A stretch of 64,000 nt of DNA, taken from assembly GCA_002698995.1 (NCBI GenBank), contig PAAX01000018.1:1-64000 (forward strand), read 5' to 3'. Positions 17,211 to 29,529 of the stretch are shown here, one piece after another. The notes beneath the pieces were generated by a model that had not been told where the DNA came from, did not search any database, and saw only the letters and a list, made by a program, of their open reading frames with translations. Both the position numbers and the translations under genes were made by a program. Each line of letters starts with the position of its first letter. Position 1 is the first letter of the stretch. This DNA is from Ignavibacteriota bacterium (GTDB lineage Bacteria > Bacteroidota > Ignavibacteria > Ignavibacteriales > Melioribacteraceae).

Positions 17211-17378
17211 ATGGCTAAAAATAAAAATGCAAGACAGGTAATAATTCTTGAAAGTACAGCAGGAACAGGTTATCGTTATACTACTAAAAAGAATAAAAGA
17301 AATCATCCTGCTAGAGTAGAATTTAAAAAATATGATCCTGTAGTTAGAAAACACGTAATTTTTAAGGAAACAAAATAG
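17211..17378 (+). CDS. rpmG: 50S ribosomal protein L33
   Basis: A 55-residue basic protein reading [15 protein letters not shown] then a [11 protein letters not shown] core, as in L33. It has no CxxC pairs, so it is the zinc-independent (C-) form. The open frame extends upstream to 17145, but the ATG at 17211 is preceded by TTGGAG and gives the normal L33 start. It lies between tRNA-Thr and tRNA-Trp, in the usual bacterial order before secE. Confidence 0.95.
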   Translation: MAKNKNARQVIILESTAGTGYRYTTKKNKRNHPARVEFKKYDPVVRKHVIFKETK

Positions 17379-17383
17379 TTTCT

Positions 17384-17456
<73 letters not shown>

Positions 17457-17475
17457 CGACTAACAAAAAATTACT

Positions 17476-17658
17476 ATGAAAGAAAAAATAATCGGTTTCG
17501 TAAATGATGTGGTCAAGGAAATGAAAAAAGTAACTTGGCCAACCAAAGCAGAGTTAAAAGAATCTACTGCTGTTGTTATAATTGTATGTCTTTTAATTGC
17601 TGGCTTTACCTATATAATTGATATTGGAGTTTCACAGATCTTAAAAGGTATTTTTTAA
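17476..17658 (+). CDS. secE: Preprotein translocase subunit SecE
   Basis: A 60-residue single-helix SecE. An amphipathic N-terminal segment with VVKEMKKVTWPTKAEL (about 12-27) leads into one membrane helix (about 33-53). SecE clamps SecY in the inner-membrane translocon. nusG starts 2 nt after its stop. Confidence 0.95.
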   Translation: MKEKIIGFVNDVVKEMKKVTWPTKAELKESTAVVIIVCLLIAGFTYIIDIGVSQILKGIF

Positions 17659-17660
17659 TC

Positions 17661-18206
17661 GTGGAAAATTTAACAGGAAAATGGTACGTAGTTAGAACTT
17701 TCTCCGGTCATGAAAACAAAGTTAAATCTTTGATTGAGAATGAACTTCGTGACAATTTGGAGTTAAGAGCAAGAATCCACGAAGTATTGGTACCTACTGA
17801 GAAGGTTTTTGAAGTTAAGGATGGTAAAAAACGTACAAAAACCAAAAACTTCTTTCCAGGTTATATTCTTATTCATGCAGATTTGGACAATAGAGTTAAA
17901 GATTTTATTATTAATACTGCATCGGTAATGGGATTTCTTGGAACGAAAACCACTCCAAATCCTTTACAACCAGATGAAGTAAAAAGAATTGTTGGAAGAA
18001 TTTCTCAAGGTGAAGATTCAGAGAGAACTGAAACAATCTTTAGAACTGGCGATTTTGTGAAAATTATTGATGGTCCTTTCAATAATTTCTCTGGTTATAT
18101 AGAAGAAGTAAATGAAGAAAAAATGAAAGTTAAAGTAATGGTTTCAATTTTCGGTAGAAAAACACCGGTTGAAATCGATTTTGTTCAAGCTGAGTTAGAG
18201 AAATAA
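17661..18206 (+). CDS. nusG: Transcription termination/antitermination factor NusG
   Basis: A 181-residue NusG with an N-terminal NGN domain (KWYVVRTFSGHENKV, then FFPGYILI) and a C-terminal KOW domain (FRTGDFVKIIDGPFNNFSG). It binds the RNA polymerase clamp and links polymerase to Rho or the ribosome. It uses a GTG start two bases after secE. Confidence 0.97.
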   Translation: MENLTGKWYVVRTFSGHENKVKSLIENELRDNLELRARIHEVLVPTEKVFEVKDGKKRTKTKNFFPGYILIHADLDNRVKDFIINTASVMGFLGTKTTPNPLQPDEVKRIVGRISQGEDSERTETIFRTGDFVKIIDGPFNNFSGYIEEVNEEKMKVKVMVSIFGRKTPVEIDFVQAELEK

Positions 18207-18227
18207 AAACTTAATTAGGTTAAGAAG

Positions 18228-18653
18228 ATGGCAAAGAAAATAGTCGGTTATATTAAGCTTCAAATACCTGCCGGTGCTGCAAATCCTTCTCCACCTGTAG
18301 GACCTGCACTTGGTCAAAAGGGTGTTAATATTATGGAGTTTTGTAAGCAGTTTAATGCTAAAACTGCAGACAAATCCGGTTTAATTATTCCTGTTGTTAT
18401 AACTGTTTATCAAGATAAATCGTTTACATTTATAACTAAAACTCCTCCTGCAGCGGTATTATTAAAGAAAGCTGTTAAAATTGAAAAAGGTTCTTCAGAA
18501 CCAAATAAAACAAAAGTTGCTCAAGTTTCTAGAGAACAATTAAAAGAAATTGCTGAAACAAAAATGGCTGATTTAAATGCTCATGATGTTGACCATGCGA
18601 TTAATATGATAGCCGGTACAGCAAGAAGTATGGGAATAACTGTAAAAGATTAA
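18228..18653 (+). CDS. rplK: 50S ribosomal protein L11
   Basis: The 141-residue protein has the N-terminal [20 protein letters not shown] proline-rich switch region of L11 and the C-terminal rRNA-binding domain ending [12 protein letters not shown]. With 23S rRNA it forms the GTPase-associated centre. It begins the L11 operon rplK-rplA, 21 nt after nusG. Confidence 0.98.
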   Translation: MAKKIVGYIKLQIPAGAANPSPPVGPALGQKGVNIMEFCKQFNAKTADKSGLIIPVVITVYQDKSFTFITKTPPAAVLLKKAVKIEKGSSEPNKTKVAQVSREQLKEIAETKMADLNAHDVDHAINMIAGTARSMGITVKD

Positions 18654-18673
18654 ATTCAATTGGGTAGTTAATT

Positions 18674-19378
18674 ATGAAGACCTCAAAAAGAGTAAAACAA
18701 TTAAACCAAAAAGTTGATACAAAGAAGGAATATACTTTACTAGAAGCTATTAGTTTATTAAAAGAAACTAGCTCTGTTAAGTTTACCGAATCATTAGACT
18801 GTGCTATTCGTTTAGGTGTTGATCCTAGACATGCTGATCAAATGGTTAGAGGAACTGTTTCACTTCCTCATGGTACCGGTAAAGAAGTTAAAGTTTTAGT
18901 AATTGCTAAAAATGCTGAAGAACAAAATTCAGCTAAAGAAGCCGGTGCAGATCATGCCGGATTTGAAGATTATTTGGAAAAAATTAAAGAAGGCTGGACT
19001 GACGTTGATGTTATTATTGCTACTCCTGATACTATGGCGGAATTAGGTAAATTGGGTAGAGTTCTCGGTCCAAAAGGTTTAATGCCTAATCCAAAAAGCG
19101 GAACAGTTACTAAAGATGTAGCAAATGCGGTTAGAGAAGTTAAAGCAGGTAAAATAGAATTTAGAGTTGATAAAACCGGTATTGTTCATACAAAATTGGG
19201 AAATCTTTCTTTCTCAACAGAACAATTAGTTGATAATGCCAAGACATTTTTACAAACAATTATTAAAATGAAACCGGCATCTGCTAAAGGACAATATGTT
19301 AGAAGCTTATATGTTACTTCTACAATGGGTCCTGGTTTATCTATTACTAAAGAAGAAACTGTTTTATCAACAAAATAA
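18674..19378 (+). CDS. rplA: 50S ribosomal protein L1
   Basis: A 234-residue L1 with the conserved [16 protein letters not shown] block and the N-terminal [18 protein letters not shown] region. L1 forms the mobile stalk that moves deacylated tRNA out of the E site. In many bacteria it also represses its own operon; no clear L1-binding leader was identified here. Confidence 0.98.
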   Translation: MKTSKRVKQLNQKVDTKKEYTLLEAISLLKETSSVKFTESLDCAIRLGVDPRHADQMVRGTVSLPHGTGKEVKVLVIAKNAEEQNSAKEAGADHAGFEDYLEKIKEGWTDVDVIIATPDTMAELGKLGRVLGPKGLMPNPKSGTVTKDVANAVREVKAGKIEFRVDKTGIVHTKLGNLSFSTEQLVDNAKTFLQTIIKMKPASAKGQYVRSLYVTSTMGPGLSITKEETVLSTK

Positions 19379-19391
19379 TAAAGAATTTACG

Positions 19392-19419
19392 CACTCAAAT
19401 AAATGCTTCTATTTAAGTG
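19392..19419 (+). promoter_or_regulatory. Hairpin in the rplJ leader
   Basis: CACTCAAATA (19392-19401) pairs with TATTTAAGTG (19410-19419) at nine of ten positions around an 8-nt loop, in the 69-nt gap before rplJ. In many bacteria the L10-L12 complex binds the rplJ leader to repress translation. That role is only inferred here. Confidence 0.35.
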
Positions 19420-19447
19420 AAAGTTGTTTAACTGAATTAGGTTACTA

Positions 19448-19969
19448 ATGAATAAAAATCAAAAAATCGAATTTGTTGAGCAGATTAAAGAAATTATTAA
19501 GAACTCCACAGCAATCTACATGGTAGATTATCATGGAATTACCGTAGAAGATATTAATAAACTTCGCGGTGAATTCAGAAAAGATGGAGTTACTTATAAG
19601 GTCTTTAAAAATACTCTAATGAAACGTGCTTTTGATGAAATTGGCGGATATGAAAAATTCAATGATATACTTGTTGGAATGACAGGTGTTGCTTTTGCAG
19701 GAGAAAATTTTGTTGCTCCGGCAAAAATTATTGAGAAATTTTCTAAAGATAAAAACACCATGAAGTTTAAAGGTGCTTATCTTGACGGTCAATTTTTCGA
19801 TGCAAGTAAATTAGAGATGCTGGCATCTATGCCAACAAAAGAAGAAGTTATGGCAAGTATTGTCGGCAGCATAGCAAGTCCTGCTCAAGGTATTGTTGGT
19901 GCTATTAACGGCGTGGCTAGAGATTTAGTAAATGTAATTGATCAAATTGCTAAACAAAAAGCTGCTTAA
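19448..19969 (+). CDS. rplJ: 50S ribosomal protein L10
   Basis: A 173-residue L10 with the RGEFRKDGVTYKVFKNTLMKRA rRNA-binding region (residues about 39-60) and a C-terminal helix that carries L7/L12 dimers. It forms the base of the ribosomal stalk. rplL follows after 37 nt. Confidence 0.97.
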   Translation: MNKNQKIEFVEQIKEIIKNSTAIYMVDYHGITVEDINKLRGEFRKDGVTYKVFKNTLMKRAFDEIGGYEKFNDILVGMTGVAFAGENFVAPAKIIEKFSKDKNTMKFKGAYLDGQFFDASKLEMLASMPTKEEVMASIVGSIASPAQGIVGAINGVARDLVNVIDQIAKQKAA

Positions 19970-20006
19970 TTTTAAGTAAGAAATTAATATTTAAAGGAGA
20001 ATAAAA

Positions 20007-20387
20007 ATGTCAGAGAAAATAGCTGAGATAGTTGAGAAAATAAAAGCGTTGACTTTAGTTGAAGCTACAGAATTAAAGAAAGCATTAGAAGATGAATTTG
20101 GTGTTACCGCTGCTGCTCCTGTTATGATGGGCGCTATGCCTGGTGCTGCTGCTGCAGCTCCTGCAGAAGAAGAAAAAACTGAATTTGATGTTGTATTAGC
20201 TGGTGCTGGCGACAAAAAAATTAACGTTATTAAAGTTGTTAGAGCTCATACAGGTTTAGGCTTAAAAGAAGCTAAAGATTTAGTTGACGGTGCTCCAAAA
20301 ACTGTTAAAGAAGGTGCAACTAAAGAAGAAGCTGAAAAAATTAAAAAAGAATTAGAAGAAGCTGGAGCTACAGTAGAGCTTAAGTAA
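20007..20387 (+). CDS. rplL: 50S ribosomal protein L7/L12
   Basis: A 126-residue L7/L12 with an N-terminal dimerisation helix ([18 protein letters not shown]), an Ala-rich hinge (about 35-55) and a C-terminal factor-binding domain with [15 protein letters not shown]. It recruits and stimulates translational GTPases. AAAGGAGA lies ahead of the ATG, a strong site that suits its multi-copy stoichiometry. A hairpin separates it from rpoB. Confidence 0.98.
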   Translation: MSEKIAEIVEKIKALTLVEATELKKALEDEFGVTAAAPVMMGAMPGAAAAAPAEEEKTEFDVVLAGAGDKKINVIKVVRAHTGLGLKEAKDLVDGAPKTVKEGATKEEAEKIKKELEEAGATVELK

Positions 20388-20419
20388 TTTCTAATAAAGA
20401 TATTATTAAAGTTGTAATC

Positions 20420-20455
20420 AAAGTGGTTAGGCGGTGAAGTCCGCCTTTCCACTTT
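20420..20455 (+). terminator. Attenuator-like hairpin between rplL and rpoB
   Basis: AAAGTGG (20420-20426) and AGGCGG (20429-20434) pair with CCGCCT (20441-20446) and CCACTTT (20449-20455). There is a TT/TT internal loop and a 6-nt terminal loop. Only a short T run follows. Partial termination at this place is well known in bacteria and lowers rpoBC expression relative to ribosomal protein genes. Confidence 0.65.
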
Positions 20456-20497
20456 TATATCATTTTGAGACAAAATTATTTTTAAGGGAGGCTCGGT

Positions 20498-23400
20498 TTG
20501 GAGAACAACAAAATCAATAAATTGAATAACAGAGTTACTTTTTCTTCTATTACTCCTGCCATTGATATCCCGGATTTACTAAATATACAGTTAGAATCTT
20601 TTGAAGAATTTTTGCAGCTTAAAACTCCTTCATCCAAAAGAAAGGATGTCGGTTTACAGTCTGTTTTTACTACTAACTTTCCCATATTAGACAATAAAGA
20701 ATTTTACAGACTGGATTTTCTCTCTTACTTCATAGAAAAACCAAGATTTTCAATTGAAGAATGTGAAGAAAGAGGATTAACATATAACGCACCGTTAAAA
20801 GCTAAATTAAGATTATCTTCAAGAGACAACGAAACAGAAGAGTTTGTAAATACGGTAGAACAGGAAGTTTATTTAGGTAATCTTCCATTTATGACTAACA
20901 GAGGTACTTTTATTATTAACGGTGCCGAGCGTGTTATTGTTAGTCAGCTTCATCGTTCCCCAGGTGTTGCTTTTGCACAAACTGTGCACCCTAACGGAAC
21001 ACCAATTTATTCTGCAAGAATTATCCCTTTTAGAGGTTCTTGGGTAGAATTTGCTACCGATATAAATCATGTTATGTATGTTTATATCGATAGAAGAAAG
21101 AAATTTCCTGCTACTACACTTTTAAGAGCTTTAGGATTTACAACAGATGAAGAAATATTAAATTTATTCAACTTGGTTGAAGAAGTTGAAGTGAAAAAAC
21201 TTACTCCTGAAGAATTTTCAGGTAGAATTGCAAGTGAAGATGTTATTGATATGGCTACCGGTGAAATTTACTTAGCAAAGGATCAAGAAATTACAGAAGA
21301 GATTATTGATAATCTAAAAGCTTCAGACATCAAAAAAATTAAAATTATTAGTTCTGGCACAACTCCGGAACAAGATTTAATACTAAATACACTTAGAAAA
21401 GATACTTCTACTTCTAAAGAAGAAGCACTTTTTGCAATTTATAGACAATTAAGATCCGGTGAAGCTCCGGATTTGGATACAGCCCAAGGTTTAATAGATA
21501 AATTATTCTTTAATGATAAACGTTATGATTTAGGCGAAGTTGGACGTTTTAGAATGAATGATAAACTGGGATTAAACATTCCTATGGAAGTTAAAATCCT
21601 AACCCAAGAAGATATTATTGCAATTATGAAAAATATCATTCATCTAAAAAATGGTAATGTTGCTGTAGATGATATAGATCACTTAGGAAATAGAAGAGTT
21701 AGAACTGTTGGCGAACAATTAATGCAGCAATTTAATGTTGGTCTTGCAAGAATGGCAAGAACAATTAAAGAACGTATGAACATGCGCGATAACGAAAATA
21801 TGCAGCCTCAAGATCTTGTTAATGCTAGAACAATTACTAGTGTTATAAATGCATTTTTCGGTACAAACCAATTATCTCAGTTTATGGATCAAACTAATCC
21901 GCTTTCTGAGTTAACACATAAAAGAAGAGTTTCTGCTTTAGGACCTGGTGGTTTAACAAGAGAAAGAGCTGGATTTGAGGTTCGTGACGTTCACCATTCC
22001 CACTACGGAAGATTATGTCCTATTGAAACTCCTGAAGGACCGAACATTGGTCTTATTTCTTCTTTAACTATTTATTCAAAAGTTAATGGTTATGGATTTT
22101 TAGAAACACCGTATAGAAAAGTTAAAGATGGTAAAGTATTAAGTAGTGTTAATTATTTAAGTGCAGATCAAGAAGATGAATTTATTATTGCACAGGCAAA
22201 TGCACCTATTACAGATAAAGGTGATTTTGTAAACGAAAGAGTAAAATGTAGATTAAAAGGAGAATTTCCGGTTGTTCCTCCTGCAGAAGTAGATTATATG
22301 GACGTTGCTCCATCCCAGATTGTTAGTGCTGCTGCCGCTTTAATTCCGTTCTTGGAACATGATGATGCGAACAGAGCTCTTATGGGATCGAACATGCAGC
22401 GTCAAGCTGTACCTTTATTGGTTACTCAAGCTCCGTTAGTAGGAACCGGTATGGAATACAAAATTGCTCGCGATTCCAGAACTATGATTTTAGCTGAAGA
22501 AACAGGAATTGTTGAATTTGTTGATGGTAGAAGAATTGTTGTTAAATACGATGTTGATGAAAATAGTCCCGAAGCAATAACTTCATTTGATGATGAAAGA
22601 AGAGTTGAATATAGATTAACTAAGTTCGGCGGTACAAACCAGGAAACATGTTTCAATCAAAAACCAGTTTGTAAAGTTGGTCAAAAAGTTAAAAAAGGTG
22701 ACGTACTTGCAGATGGTCCTTCTATAGATAACGGTGAATTGGCATTAGGTAAAAACGTACTTGTTGCATTTATGCCTTGGAGAGGTTATAACTTTGAAGA
22801 TGCTATTGTTTTAAGTGAAAGATTAGTAGCCGAAGATGTTTATACATCAATTCATATAGAAGAATTTGAATTACAAGTAAGAGAAACAAAACGCGGTGAA
22901 GAAGAATTAACTCGCGATATTCCTAACGTATCCGAAGAAGCAACAAAGAATTTGGATGAAAATGGAATTATACGCGAAGGTGCAGAAGTTAAAGAGAATG
23001 ATATTTTAATCGGTAAAATTACTCCTAAAGGTGAAACAGATCCAACACCTGAGGAAAAACTTCTTAAAGCCATATTCGGAGATAAAGCCGGCGACGTTAA
23101 AGATGCTTCATTAAAGGCACCTCCGGGATTAAAAGGTACTGTAATTAAAACTAGGTTATTCAGCAGAAAGAAAAAAGATGCTGAATCAAAGAAGATTGAG
23201 AAAAAGCAATTAGAAGCTTTAGATCATCAATTTAAGTTAAGTAAAGAGAAGCATTATTCTAAGCTTGTTGCTAAGCTTACTAAAATCGGTACCGGAAGAA
23301 CTTCTGTTGGAATTAGAGATCTTGACGGTACAATAGTTTTAAGAAGCAGTACTGCAATTAAAGAAGAAACATTTGATAAAATTGAAGATGTTACTAAACT

Positions 23401-24277
23401 GGATTATACTCAAGAATGGTTTGATAATAAAAAGAGTAATGAAATGATTAAGACTCTTTTTGCAAACTATTTCAGAATCTTATCTGATTTGGAAGAAGAG
23501 TATAAAAGAGAAAAATTGAATATACAGAGTGGTGATGAACTGCCTCCTGGCATTGTTCAATTAGCTAAAGTTTATGTAGCTAAAAAGAGAAAAATTACCG
23601 TTGGTGATAAGATGGCAGGAAGACATGGTAACAAAGGTGTTGTTGCAAAAGTTGTTCCTGCTGAAGATATGCCTCATCATGAAGATGGAACTCCTGTTGA
23701 TATAGTTCTCAATCCTCTTGGTGTACCTTCTCGTATGAACCTCGGACAGTTATACGAAACTGCTTTGGGCTGGGTTGGTAAACAATTAGGATTAAAATTT
23801 GAAACACCGATTTTTGATGGTGCAGGTTATAAAGATGTTGAAGGTTGGTTAGATAAAGCTGGTTTACCAGTTGGAAGCAAAGCTACATTAATTGATGGAA
23901 GAACAGGTGAAAAGTTCCATCAAAAAGTTACATGTGGTTATATATATATGCTTAAGTTAGGTCACATGGTTGATGATAAGATACATGCTAGATCTATTGG
24001 GCCATACTCTTTAATTACACAACAGCCGCTTGGTGGTAAAGCACAATTCGGTGGACAGAGATTTGGAGAAATGGAAGTTTGGGCGCTTGAAGGTTACGGC
24101 GCGGCTCATATTCTTCAGGAAATCTTAACTGTTAAGAGTGATGACGTTCAAGGTAGAGCTAAAACTTATGAAGCTATTGTAAAAGGTGAGAATCTTCATA
24201 AGCCGAATATCCCGGAATCCTTTAACGTATTAATTAAAGAATTGCAAGGCTTAGGTCTGGATATTAAAATCAACTAG
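20498..24277 (+). CDS. rpoB: DNA-directed RNA polymerase subunit beta
   Basis: A 1259-residue RNA polymerase beta subunit. The rifampicin-region block [20 protein letters not shown], then [17 protein letters not shown], is intact, and [12 protein letters not shown] (active-site flap/switch region) lies in the C-terminal third. It starts at TTG 20498, about 6 nt after GGGAGG, and the first residues read [13 protein letters not shown]. rpoC follows after 33 nt. Confidence 0.99.
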   Translation: MENNKINKLNNRVTFSSITPAIDIPDLLNIQLESFEEFLQLKTPSSKRKDVGLQSVFTTNFPILDNKEFYRLDFLSYFIEKPRFSIEECEERGLTYNAPLKAKLRLSSRDNETEEFVNTVEQEVYLGNLPFMTNRGTFIINGAERVIVSQLHRSPGVAFAQTVHPNGTPIYSARIIPFRGSWVEFATDINHVMYVYIDRRKKFPATTLLRALGFTTDEEILNLFNLVEEVEVKKLTPEEFSGRIASEDVIDMATGEIYLAKDQEITEEIIDNLKASDIKKIKIISSGTTPEQDLILNTLRKDTSTSKEEALFAIYRQLRSGEAPDLDTAQGLIDKLFFNDKRYDLGEVGRFRMNDKLGLNIPMEVKILTQEDIIAIMKNIIHLKNGNVAVDDIDHLGNRRVRTVGEQLMQQFNVGLARMARTIKERMNMRDNENMQPQDLVNARTITSVINAFFGTNQLSQFMDQTNPLSELTHKRRVSALGPGGLTRERAGFEVRDVHHSHYGRLCPIETPEGPNIGLISSLTIYSKVNGYGFLETPYRKVKDGKVLSSVNYLSADQEDEFIIAQANAPITDKGDFVNERVKCRLKGEFPVVPPAEVDYMDVAPSQIVSAAAALIPFLEHDDANRALMGSNMQRQAVPLLVTQAPLVGTGMEYKIARDSRTMILAEETGIVEFVDGRRIVVKYDVDENSPEAITSFDDERRVEYRLTKFGGTNQETCFNQKPVCKVGQKVKKGDVLADGPSIDNGELALGKNVLVAFMPWRGYNFEDAIVLSERLVAEDVYTSIHIEEFELQVRETKRGEEELTRDIPNVSEEATKNLDENGIIREGAEVKENDILIGKITPKGETDPTPEEKLLKAIFGDKAGDVKDASLKAPPGLKGTVIKTRLFSRKKKDAESKKIEKKQLEALDHQFKLSKEKHYSKLVAKLTKIGTGRTSVGIRDLDGTIVLRSSTAIKEETFDKIEDVTKLDYTQEWFDNKKSNEMIKTLFANYFRILSDLEEEYKREKLNIQSGDELPPGIVQLAKVYVAKKRKITVGDKMAGRHGNKGVVAKVVPAEDMPHHEDGTPVDIVLNPLGVPSRMNLGQLYETALGWVGKQLGLKFETPIFDGAGYKDVEGWLDKAGLPVGSKATLIDGRTGEKFHQKVTCGYIYMLKLGHMVDDKIHARSIGPYSLITQQPLGGKAQFGGQRFGEMEVWALEGYGAAHILQEILTVKSDDVQGRAKTYEAIVKGENLHKPNIPESFNVLIKELQGLGLDIKIN

Positions 24278-24310
24278 TTGAACTATCGAAAAGTTTAAAG
24301 GAGATACCAA

Positions 24311-27300
24311 ATGAGGTTTAAAACTCAAGAAAATAAGATAAAGAAAATAGAAAAGTTAACAATTGGTCTTGCAAGTCCTGATGATATTTTATCAAGATCG
24401 CATGGCGAGGTTACAAAACCGGAGACCATTAACTATCGTTCCTTTAGACCTGAAAAGGATGGTTTATTCTGCGAAAAAACATTCGGGCCGGTAAAGGATT
24501 GGGAATGTGCTTGCGGTAAGTATAAAGGTATTAGATATAAAGGTATTGTGTGCGATAGATGCGGTGTTGAAGTTACTCAGAAATCCGTTAGAAGAGAAAG
24601 AATGGGACATATCGGATTAGCAGTTCCGGTTGTTCATATTTGGTTTTTCAAAGCTCTCCCTTCTAAAATTGGTAACATTATTGGAATGACCACCAAAGAG
24701 TTGGAAAAGATTATTTACTATGAATCTTATGTTGTTATTAATCCTGGTCCTACTGGATTAAATGTGAAAGACTTGATTTCAGAAGATCAGTATTATGAAA
24801 TAGTTAGCTCGTTACCTCATGATAATGACTCTTTGGAAGATAATGATCCTAAAAAATTTATTGCTAAAATAGGTGGAGATGCTGTTAAAGAATTATTGAA
24901 ATCAACTCCGGTTGAAGAGACATTCTTAGCATTAAAAGCCCAGTTAAAAGTAGAAACTTCTCAGCAAAAGAGAAGTGATCTTCTAAAAAGATTACGTGTA
25001 TTAGAAGCATTCAGAGAAAAAGAAGGTAAAGTTCCAAATAAACCTGAGTGGATGGTATTAAGTGTAGTTCCTGTTATTCCACCGGAACTTAGACCTCTTG
25101 TTCCTTTGGAAGGAGGAAGATTTGCTACTTCTGACTTAAACGATCTTTATAGAAGAGTAATTATAAGAAATAACAGGTTAAAAAGATTAATAGATATCAA
25201 AGCTCCCGAAGTAATCTTGAGAAATGAAAAGAGAATGCTTCAAGAAGCTGTTGATGCATTATTTGATAACTCAAGAAGAACAAGTGCTGTTAGAAGCGAC
25301 GGCAATAGACCTTTGAAATCATTAAGTGATATGTTGAAAGGTAAACAGGGTCGTTTCCGTCAAAACTTATTAGGTAAAAGAGTTGACTATTCTGGTCGTT
25401 CTGTAATTGTTGTTGGTCCAGAATTAAAACTTCATCAGTGCGGTCTTCCTAAAGATATGGCAGTTGAGTTATTCAAACCATTTATTATAAGAAAATTAAT
25501 TGAAAGAGGATATTACAAAACTGTTAAAAGTGCCAGAAAAGCTGTTGATAGAAAAGATCCTGTAATTTGGGATATACTTGAAAAATTAATTCAAGGTCAT
25601 CCTGTTCTATTAAACCGTGCTCCTACTCTGCATAGATTAGGAATTCAGGCATTTCAACCTAAATTGATTGATGGAAAAGCTATTCAGCTTCACCCAATGG
25701 TTTGTACTGCATTTAATGCGGATTTTGACGGTGATCAGATGGCTGTTCACGTTCCTCTTTCTTATGAAGCACAACTTGAAGCTTCATTATTAATGTTATC
25801 CAGCCATAATATTCTTTCTCCGCAAAATGGTAATCCTATTGTTGTTCCTACACAAGATATAGTTTTAGGTGTTTACTATTTAACTAAGGTTAAAGCTGGT
25901 GCCCGCGGTGAAGGAATGATTTTTAGCGACACACAGGAAGTTATTATTGCTTATGATAATAAAGTGGTAGAACTTCATGCAAAAATAAAAGTTAAAATTA
26001 ACGGACAGTTTGTTGAAACAACTGTTGGTAGAGTTATTTTCAACAGAATAGTTCCGGAAGAAATGGGATTCTTTAACGAATTGCTCGTTAAAAAAGTATT
26101 CAGTGGTTTCGTTTATAAGATGTTTATAAAAATAGGAAATAAGAGAACAGCAGAATTTTTAGATAATCTAAAAGATTTAGGATATCGTTATGCAACGGCT
26201 GCTGGAATTTCTATTTCATTTAGTGATATGATTGTACCTGATGAAAAAGTTGAGTTGATAAACGATTCTAATAAAAAGGTTAAAGCAATTCTTAATGAAC
26301 ACGAACAAGGTTTAATTACCGATTCTGAAAGATACAACAAGATTATTGACGTTTGGACATTTACTACTAGTAAAGTTTCTCAACACTTAATGGATAGAAT
26401 TAAGACCGATCAAAGTGGATTCAATTCATTACATATGATGGTTGATTCAGGTGCTAGAGGTTCTCAAGAACAGGTTCGTCAGTTAGCCGGTATGAGAGGA
26501 TTGATGCAGAAACCTCAAAAAAGCTTAAGCGGTCAATCCGGTGAAATTATTGAAAACCCAATTATCGCTAACTTTAAAGAAGGGTTATCTGTACTTGAGT
26601 ACTTTATATCTACTCACGGTGCGCGTAAAGGTCTTGCAGATACAGCTTTAAAAACTGCCGATGCCGGTTATCTTACAAGAAGATTAACTGACGTAGCGCA
26701 GGACGTAATCATCTCAGAAGATGATTGTGGTACTATTAGAGGTGTTTATGTATCGGCACTAAAAGATGTAGAGCTAGAAAGAGAACCGCTTGCAGAGAGA
26801 ATTATTGGTCGTACAGCGCAAGAAGATATTTATGATCCTAAAACCGATGAATTGATAATAGAAGCCGGTGGGTTAATTGATGAAGAAGTAGCCGAAAGAA
26901 TTGATGATGCAAATATTGATTCTGTTTATATTAGAACAGTACTTACTTGCGAATCTACACAAGGTGTTTGTGCAAAATGTTACGGAAGAAACTTAACAAC
27001 CGGTAAACTTGTTGGTATGGGCGAAGCAGTTGGTATTGTTGCTGCTCAATCTATTGGTGAACCTGGAACTCAGCTTACACTTAGAACATTCCACTTAGGT
27101 GGTACTTCTTCTCGTATCGCTTCTCAATCACAAGTTGAAGCAAACGTTGACGGTAAAGTTAAGTTTGATAAAATTAATTATGTTGAAAAAACAGATTTCT
27201 TCGGTTCGGTTAAGGTGGTTATTGGAAGAAGAGGATCAATCGGAATTTATGACCATGATGATAGACAAATAAAGAAATTTGATATTCCTTACGGTGCTGA

Positions 27301-28555
27301 ATTACTTGTTGCCGATGGCAAGGATGTCAAAAAAGGTCAAGCTTTATACAATCACGATCCTTACAACGCTTTAATTCTGGCTGATATTTCTGGTAGAGTT
27401 CGTTTCCAAGATCTTGTTGATAACGTTACAATTCAACAGGTAGCTGATGAGCAAACAGGTCACGTTCAAAAAGTTGTTATCGAATCCAAAGATAAAACTT
27501 TAACACCAAGTATTATAATTGAAGATGAAAATGGAAATCAAAAGGTATTTAACCTGCCTACCCGCGCATACTTAACAGTTGATGAAAACGAAAGTATTCA
27601 GGCTGGTACTATTTTGGCAAAGATTTCTAAATCAGCTTCAAAAACTAGAGATATTACCGGTGGTCTTCCAAGAGTTACTGAGTTATTTGAAGCTAGAAGC
27701 CCGCATGATCCAGCTGTAGTTTCAGAAATTGAAGGAAGAGTGAAATTTGGTGCCCGTAAAAAAGGTTCAAGAGAAATTATAGTTGAATCGTTTGATGGTA
27801 CTGTACAAAAAGTTTACAGTGTAGCTTATGGAAAACATATTCTTGTACAGGAAGGGGACGAAATACCGGCTGGTGAAAAAATTACTGACGGTCCTATTGA
27901 CCCGCATAGTATTCTTCAAATCAAAGGAACAAATGCTGTTCAAGAATATTTGGTAAATGAAATTCAGGATGTTTATCGTTTACAAGGTGTTAAAATTAAT
28001 GATAAACATATTGAAACAATTGTAAAACAAATGCTGCAAAAACTAAAAGTAGTTACTTCCGGTGATACAAGCTTTATAGAAGAAGATATTGTTGATCGTA
28101 ATAAGTTTATTGCTGAAAACGAAATGATCAAAACTATGGCTTACATTATAGATGCCGGGCAATCAAAATATAAGGCTGATACATTGATCTCTAAATCAAA
28201 ATTAAGAGAAGTAAATGCCGATTTAGAGCGTAAAGGTAAAAAAATAATAGAATCAAGAGATGCCGAGCCGGCAACTTTTGAAAACTTATTATTAGGAATT
28301 ACACAAGCAGCTTTATCAACAGAAAGTTTCATATCTGCTGCATCATTCCAAGAAACTACTAAAGTATTAACTAATGCGGCAACTGAAGCAAGAGTTGATA
28401 CACTTATTGGTTTAAAAGAAAACGTAGTTATGGGGCATTTAATACCTGCTGGAACTGGTCTTAAAAAGTACGATAAAGTAATGTTGATAGAGGATGAAAC
28501 CGTTGAGGAATCAGCGGAAGAAGCGGTTGAAGAAAGTAAAGAAGAAACCGTTTAA
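24311..28555 (+). CDS. rpoC: DNA-directed RNA polymerase subunit beta'
   Basis: A 1414-residue beta' subunit. The N-terminal zinc ribbon [17 protein letters not shown], the catalytic [12 protein letters not shown] (three Mg-binding Asp) and the second Cys site [13 protein letters not shown] are all visible. The last 20 residues are very acidic ([15 protein letters not shown]), a low-complexity tail. The stop is followed by a weak hairpin and then the rpsL promoter. Confidence 0.99.
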   Translation: MRFKTQENKIKKIEKLTIGLASPDDILSRSHGEVTKPETINYRSFRPEKDGLFCEKTFGPVKDWECACGKYKGIRYKGIVCDRCGVEVTQKSVRRERMGHIGLAVPVVHIWFFKALPSKIGNIIGMTTKELEKIIYYESYVVINPGPTGLNVKDLISEDQYYEIVSSLPHDNDSLEDNDPKKFIAKIGGDAVKELLKSTPVEETFLALKAQLKVETSQQKRSDLLKRLRVLEAFREKEGKVPNKPEWMVLSVVPVIPPELRPLVPLEGGRFATSDLNDLYRRVIIRNNRLKRLIDIKAPEVILRNEKRMLQEAVDALFDNSRRTSAVRSDGNRPLKSLSDMLKGKQGRFRQNLLGKRVDYSGRSVIVVGPELKLHQCGLPKDMAVELFKPFIIRKLIERGYYKTVKSARKAVDRKDPVIWDILEKLIQGHPVLLNRAPTLHRLGIQAFQPKLIDGKAIQLHPMVCTAFNADFDGDQMAVHVPLSYEAQLEASLLMLSSHNILSPQNGNPIVVPTQDIVLGVYYLTKVKAGARGEGMIFSDTQEVIIAYDNKVVELHAKIKVKINGQFVETTVGRVIFNRIVPEEMGFFNELLVKKVFSGFVYKMFIKIGNKRTAEFLDNLKDLGYRYATAAGISISFSDMIVPDEKVELINDSNKKVKAILNEHEQGLITDSERYNKIIDVWTFTTSKVSQHLMDRIKTDQSGFNSLHMMVDSGARGSQEQVRQLAGMRGLMQKPQKSLSGQSGEIIENPIIANFKEGLSVLEYFISTHGARKGLADTALKTADAGYLTRRLTDVAQDVIISEDDCGTIRGVYVSALKDVELEREPLAERIIGRTAQEDIYDPKTDELIIEAGGLIDEEVAERIDDANIDSVYIRTVLTCESTQGVCAKCYGRNLTTGKLVGMGEAVGIVAAQSIGEPGTQLTLRTFHLGGTSSRIASQSQVEANVDGKVKFDKINYVEKTDFFGSVKVVIGRRGSIGIYDHDDRQIKKFDIPYGAELLVADGKDVKKGQALYNHDPYNALILADISGRVRFQDLVDNVTIQQVADEQTGHVQKVVIESKDKTLTPSIIIEDENGNQKVFNLPTRAYLTVDENESIQAGTILAKISKSASKTRDITGGLPRVTELFEARSPHDPAVVSEIEGRVKFGARKKGSREIIVESFDGTVQKVYSVAYGKHILVQEGDEIPAGEKITDGPIDPHSILQIKGTNAVQEYLVNEIQDVYRLQGVKINDKHIETIVKQMLQKLKVVTSGDTSFIEEDIVDRNKFIAENEMIKTMAYIIDAGQSKYKADTLISKSKLREVNADLERKGKKIIESRDAEPATFENLLLGITQAALSTESFISAASFQETTKVLTNAATEARVDTLIGLKENVVMGHLIPAGTGLKKYDKVMLIEDETVEESAEEAVEESKEETV

Positions 28556-28564
28556 TAATTAAAA

Positions 28565-28579
28565 ATAACATTTTGTTAT
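28565..28579 (+). terminator. Weak hairpin after rpoC
   Basis: ATAACA (28565-28570) pairs with TGTTAT (28574-28579) around TTT, just after the rpoC stop. The stem is AT-rich and has no T tract, so at most it is a partial terminator or an RNA end-stabiliser. Confidence 0.3.
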
Positions 28580-28580
28580 C

Positions 28581-28609
28581 TTGACAAAAGATGCAAATAT
28601 ATCTATATT
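28581..28609 (+). promoter_or_regulatory. Promoter of the rpsL-rpsG-fusA-tuf operon
   Basis: A perfect TTGACA (28581-28586), a 17-nt spacer and TATATT (28604-28609). The likely transcription start near 28616 leaves about 30 nt of leader before the GTG of rpsL. It is the clearest promoter in the window. Confidence 0.8.
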
Positions 28610-28647
28610 GAGAGTCTGAATTTTCTTTAGAAAGTCTGGAGATTTTT

Positions 28648-29028
28648 GTGCCAACTATAAGTCAATTAGTTAGAAAAGGTAGAAAAGTAGTAGCATCAAA
28701 AAATAAGGCACCGGCCTTAGATGCTTGTCCTCAAAAGAGAGGAGTTTGTACAAGAGTATATACTACTACACCTAAAAAACCTAACTCTGCTTTAAGAAAA
28801 GTAGCTCGTGTTAGGTTAACAAACGGAATAGAAGTAACAGCTTATATTCCTGGTGAAGGACACAATTTACAAGAACACTCAATCGTTTTAATAAGAGGCG
28901 GTAGAGTTAAAGATCTTCCTGGTGTTCGTTACCACATCATTAGAGGAACGCTTGATACAAGCGGAGTTGATGATAGAAAAAAAGGAAGATCCAAATACGG
29001 AACAAAACGACCAAAAGCAACTAAGTAA
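28648..29028 (+). CDS. rpsL: 30S ribosomal protein S12
   Basis: A 126-residue S12, the decoding-centre protein. The [16 protein letters not shown] block (the streptomycin region, Lys in KKPNS) and the later [10 protein letters not shown] are conserved. It uses GTG at 28648, with CTGGAG 7 nt upstream. It begins the str operon. Confidence 0.98.
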   Translation: MPTISQLVRKGRKVVASKNKAPALDACPQKRGVCTRVYTTTPKKPNSALRKVARVRLTNGIEVTAYIPGEGHNLQEHSIVLIRGGRVKDLPGVRYHIIRGTLDTSGVDDRKKGRSKYGTKRPKATK

Positions 29029-29037
29029 GATTGAGAT

Positions 29038-29505
29038 ATGAGAAAAAGAAGAGCAGAAAAAAGATTCGTTAAGCCAGATCCAAAATACAATGAAGTTATT
29101 GTAACTAAATTTGTTAATTACATGATGCTTGACGGAAAGAAATCAACTTCAAGAACATTAATTTATGATGCTTTAGATTTAGTTGAAAAGAAAACTAAAA
29201 AACCAGCAATGGAAGTTTTCAAAAAGGCGATTTCTAATGTTCAGCCTTTAGTTGAAGTTAGAAGTAGAAGAGTTGGCGGTGCAACTTACCAAGTTCCTAT
29301 GGAAGTTAGACCCGAAAGAAGAATTGCATTAGCTTTAAGATGGATTAGAAATTATTCTAGATCAAGAAGCGAAAAAACTATGGCTGCTAAATTAGCTGGT
29401 GAATTAGCTGCAGCTGCTGCTGGTGAAGGGTCGTCAGTAAAGAAAAAAGAAGATACACATAGAATGGCAGAAGCAAACAAAGCGTTTGCTCACTTTAAAT
29501 GGTAA
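29038..29505 (+). CDS. rpsG: 30S ribosomal protein S7
   Basis: A 155-residue S7 with the MRKRRAEKR start and the RVGGATYQVPMEVRPERR beta-hairpin that contacts the E-site tRNA. It nucleates assembly of the 30S head. It lies 9 nt after rpsL and 24 nt before fusA. Confidence 0.98.
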   Translation: MRKRRAEKRFVKPDPKYNEVIVTKFVNYMMLDGKKSTSRTLIYDALDLVEKKTKKPAMEVFKKAISNVQPLVEVRSRRVGGATYQVPMEVRPERRIALALRWIRNYSRSRSEKTMAAKLAGELAAAAAGEGSSVKKKEDTHRMAEANKAFAHFKW

Positions 29506-29529
29506 TGGTTAGAAAGGTTTTTATCTTAA

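Noticed and set aside
17064-17354. Minus-strand frame across tRNA-Thr and rpmG
   Set aside because: It is antisense to a certain tRNA and a ribosomal protein gene.
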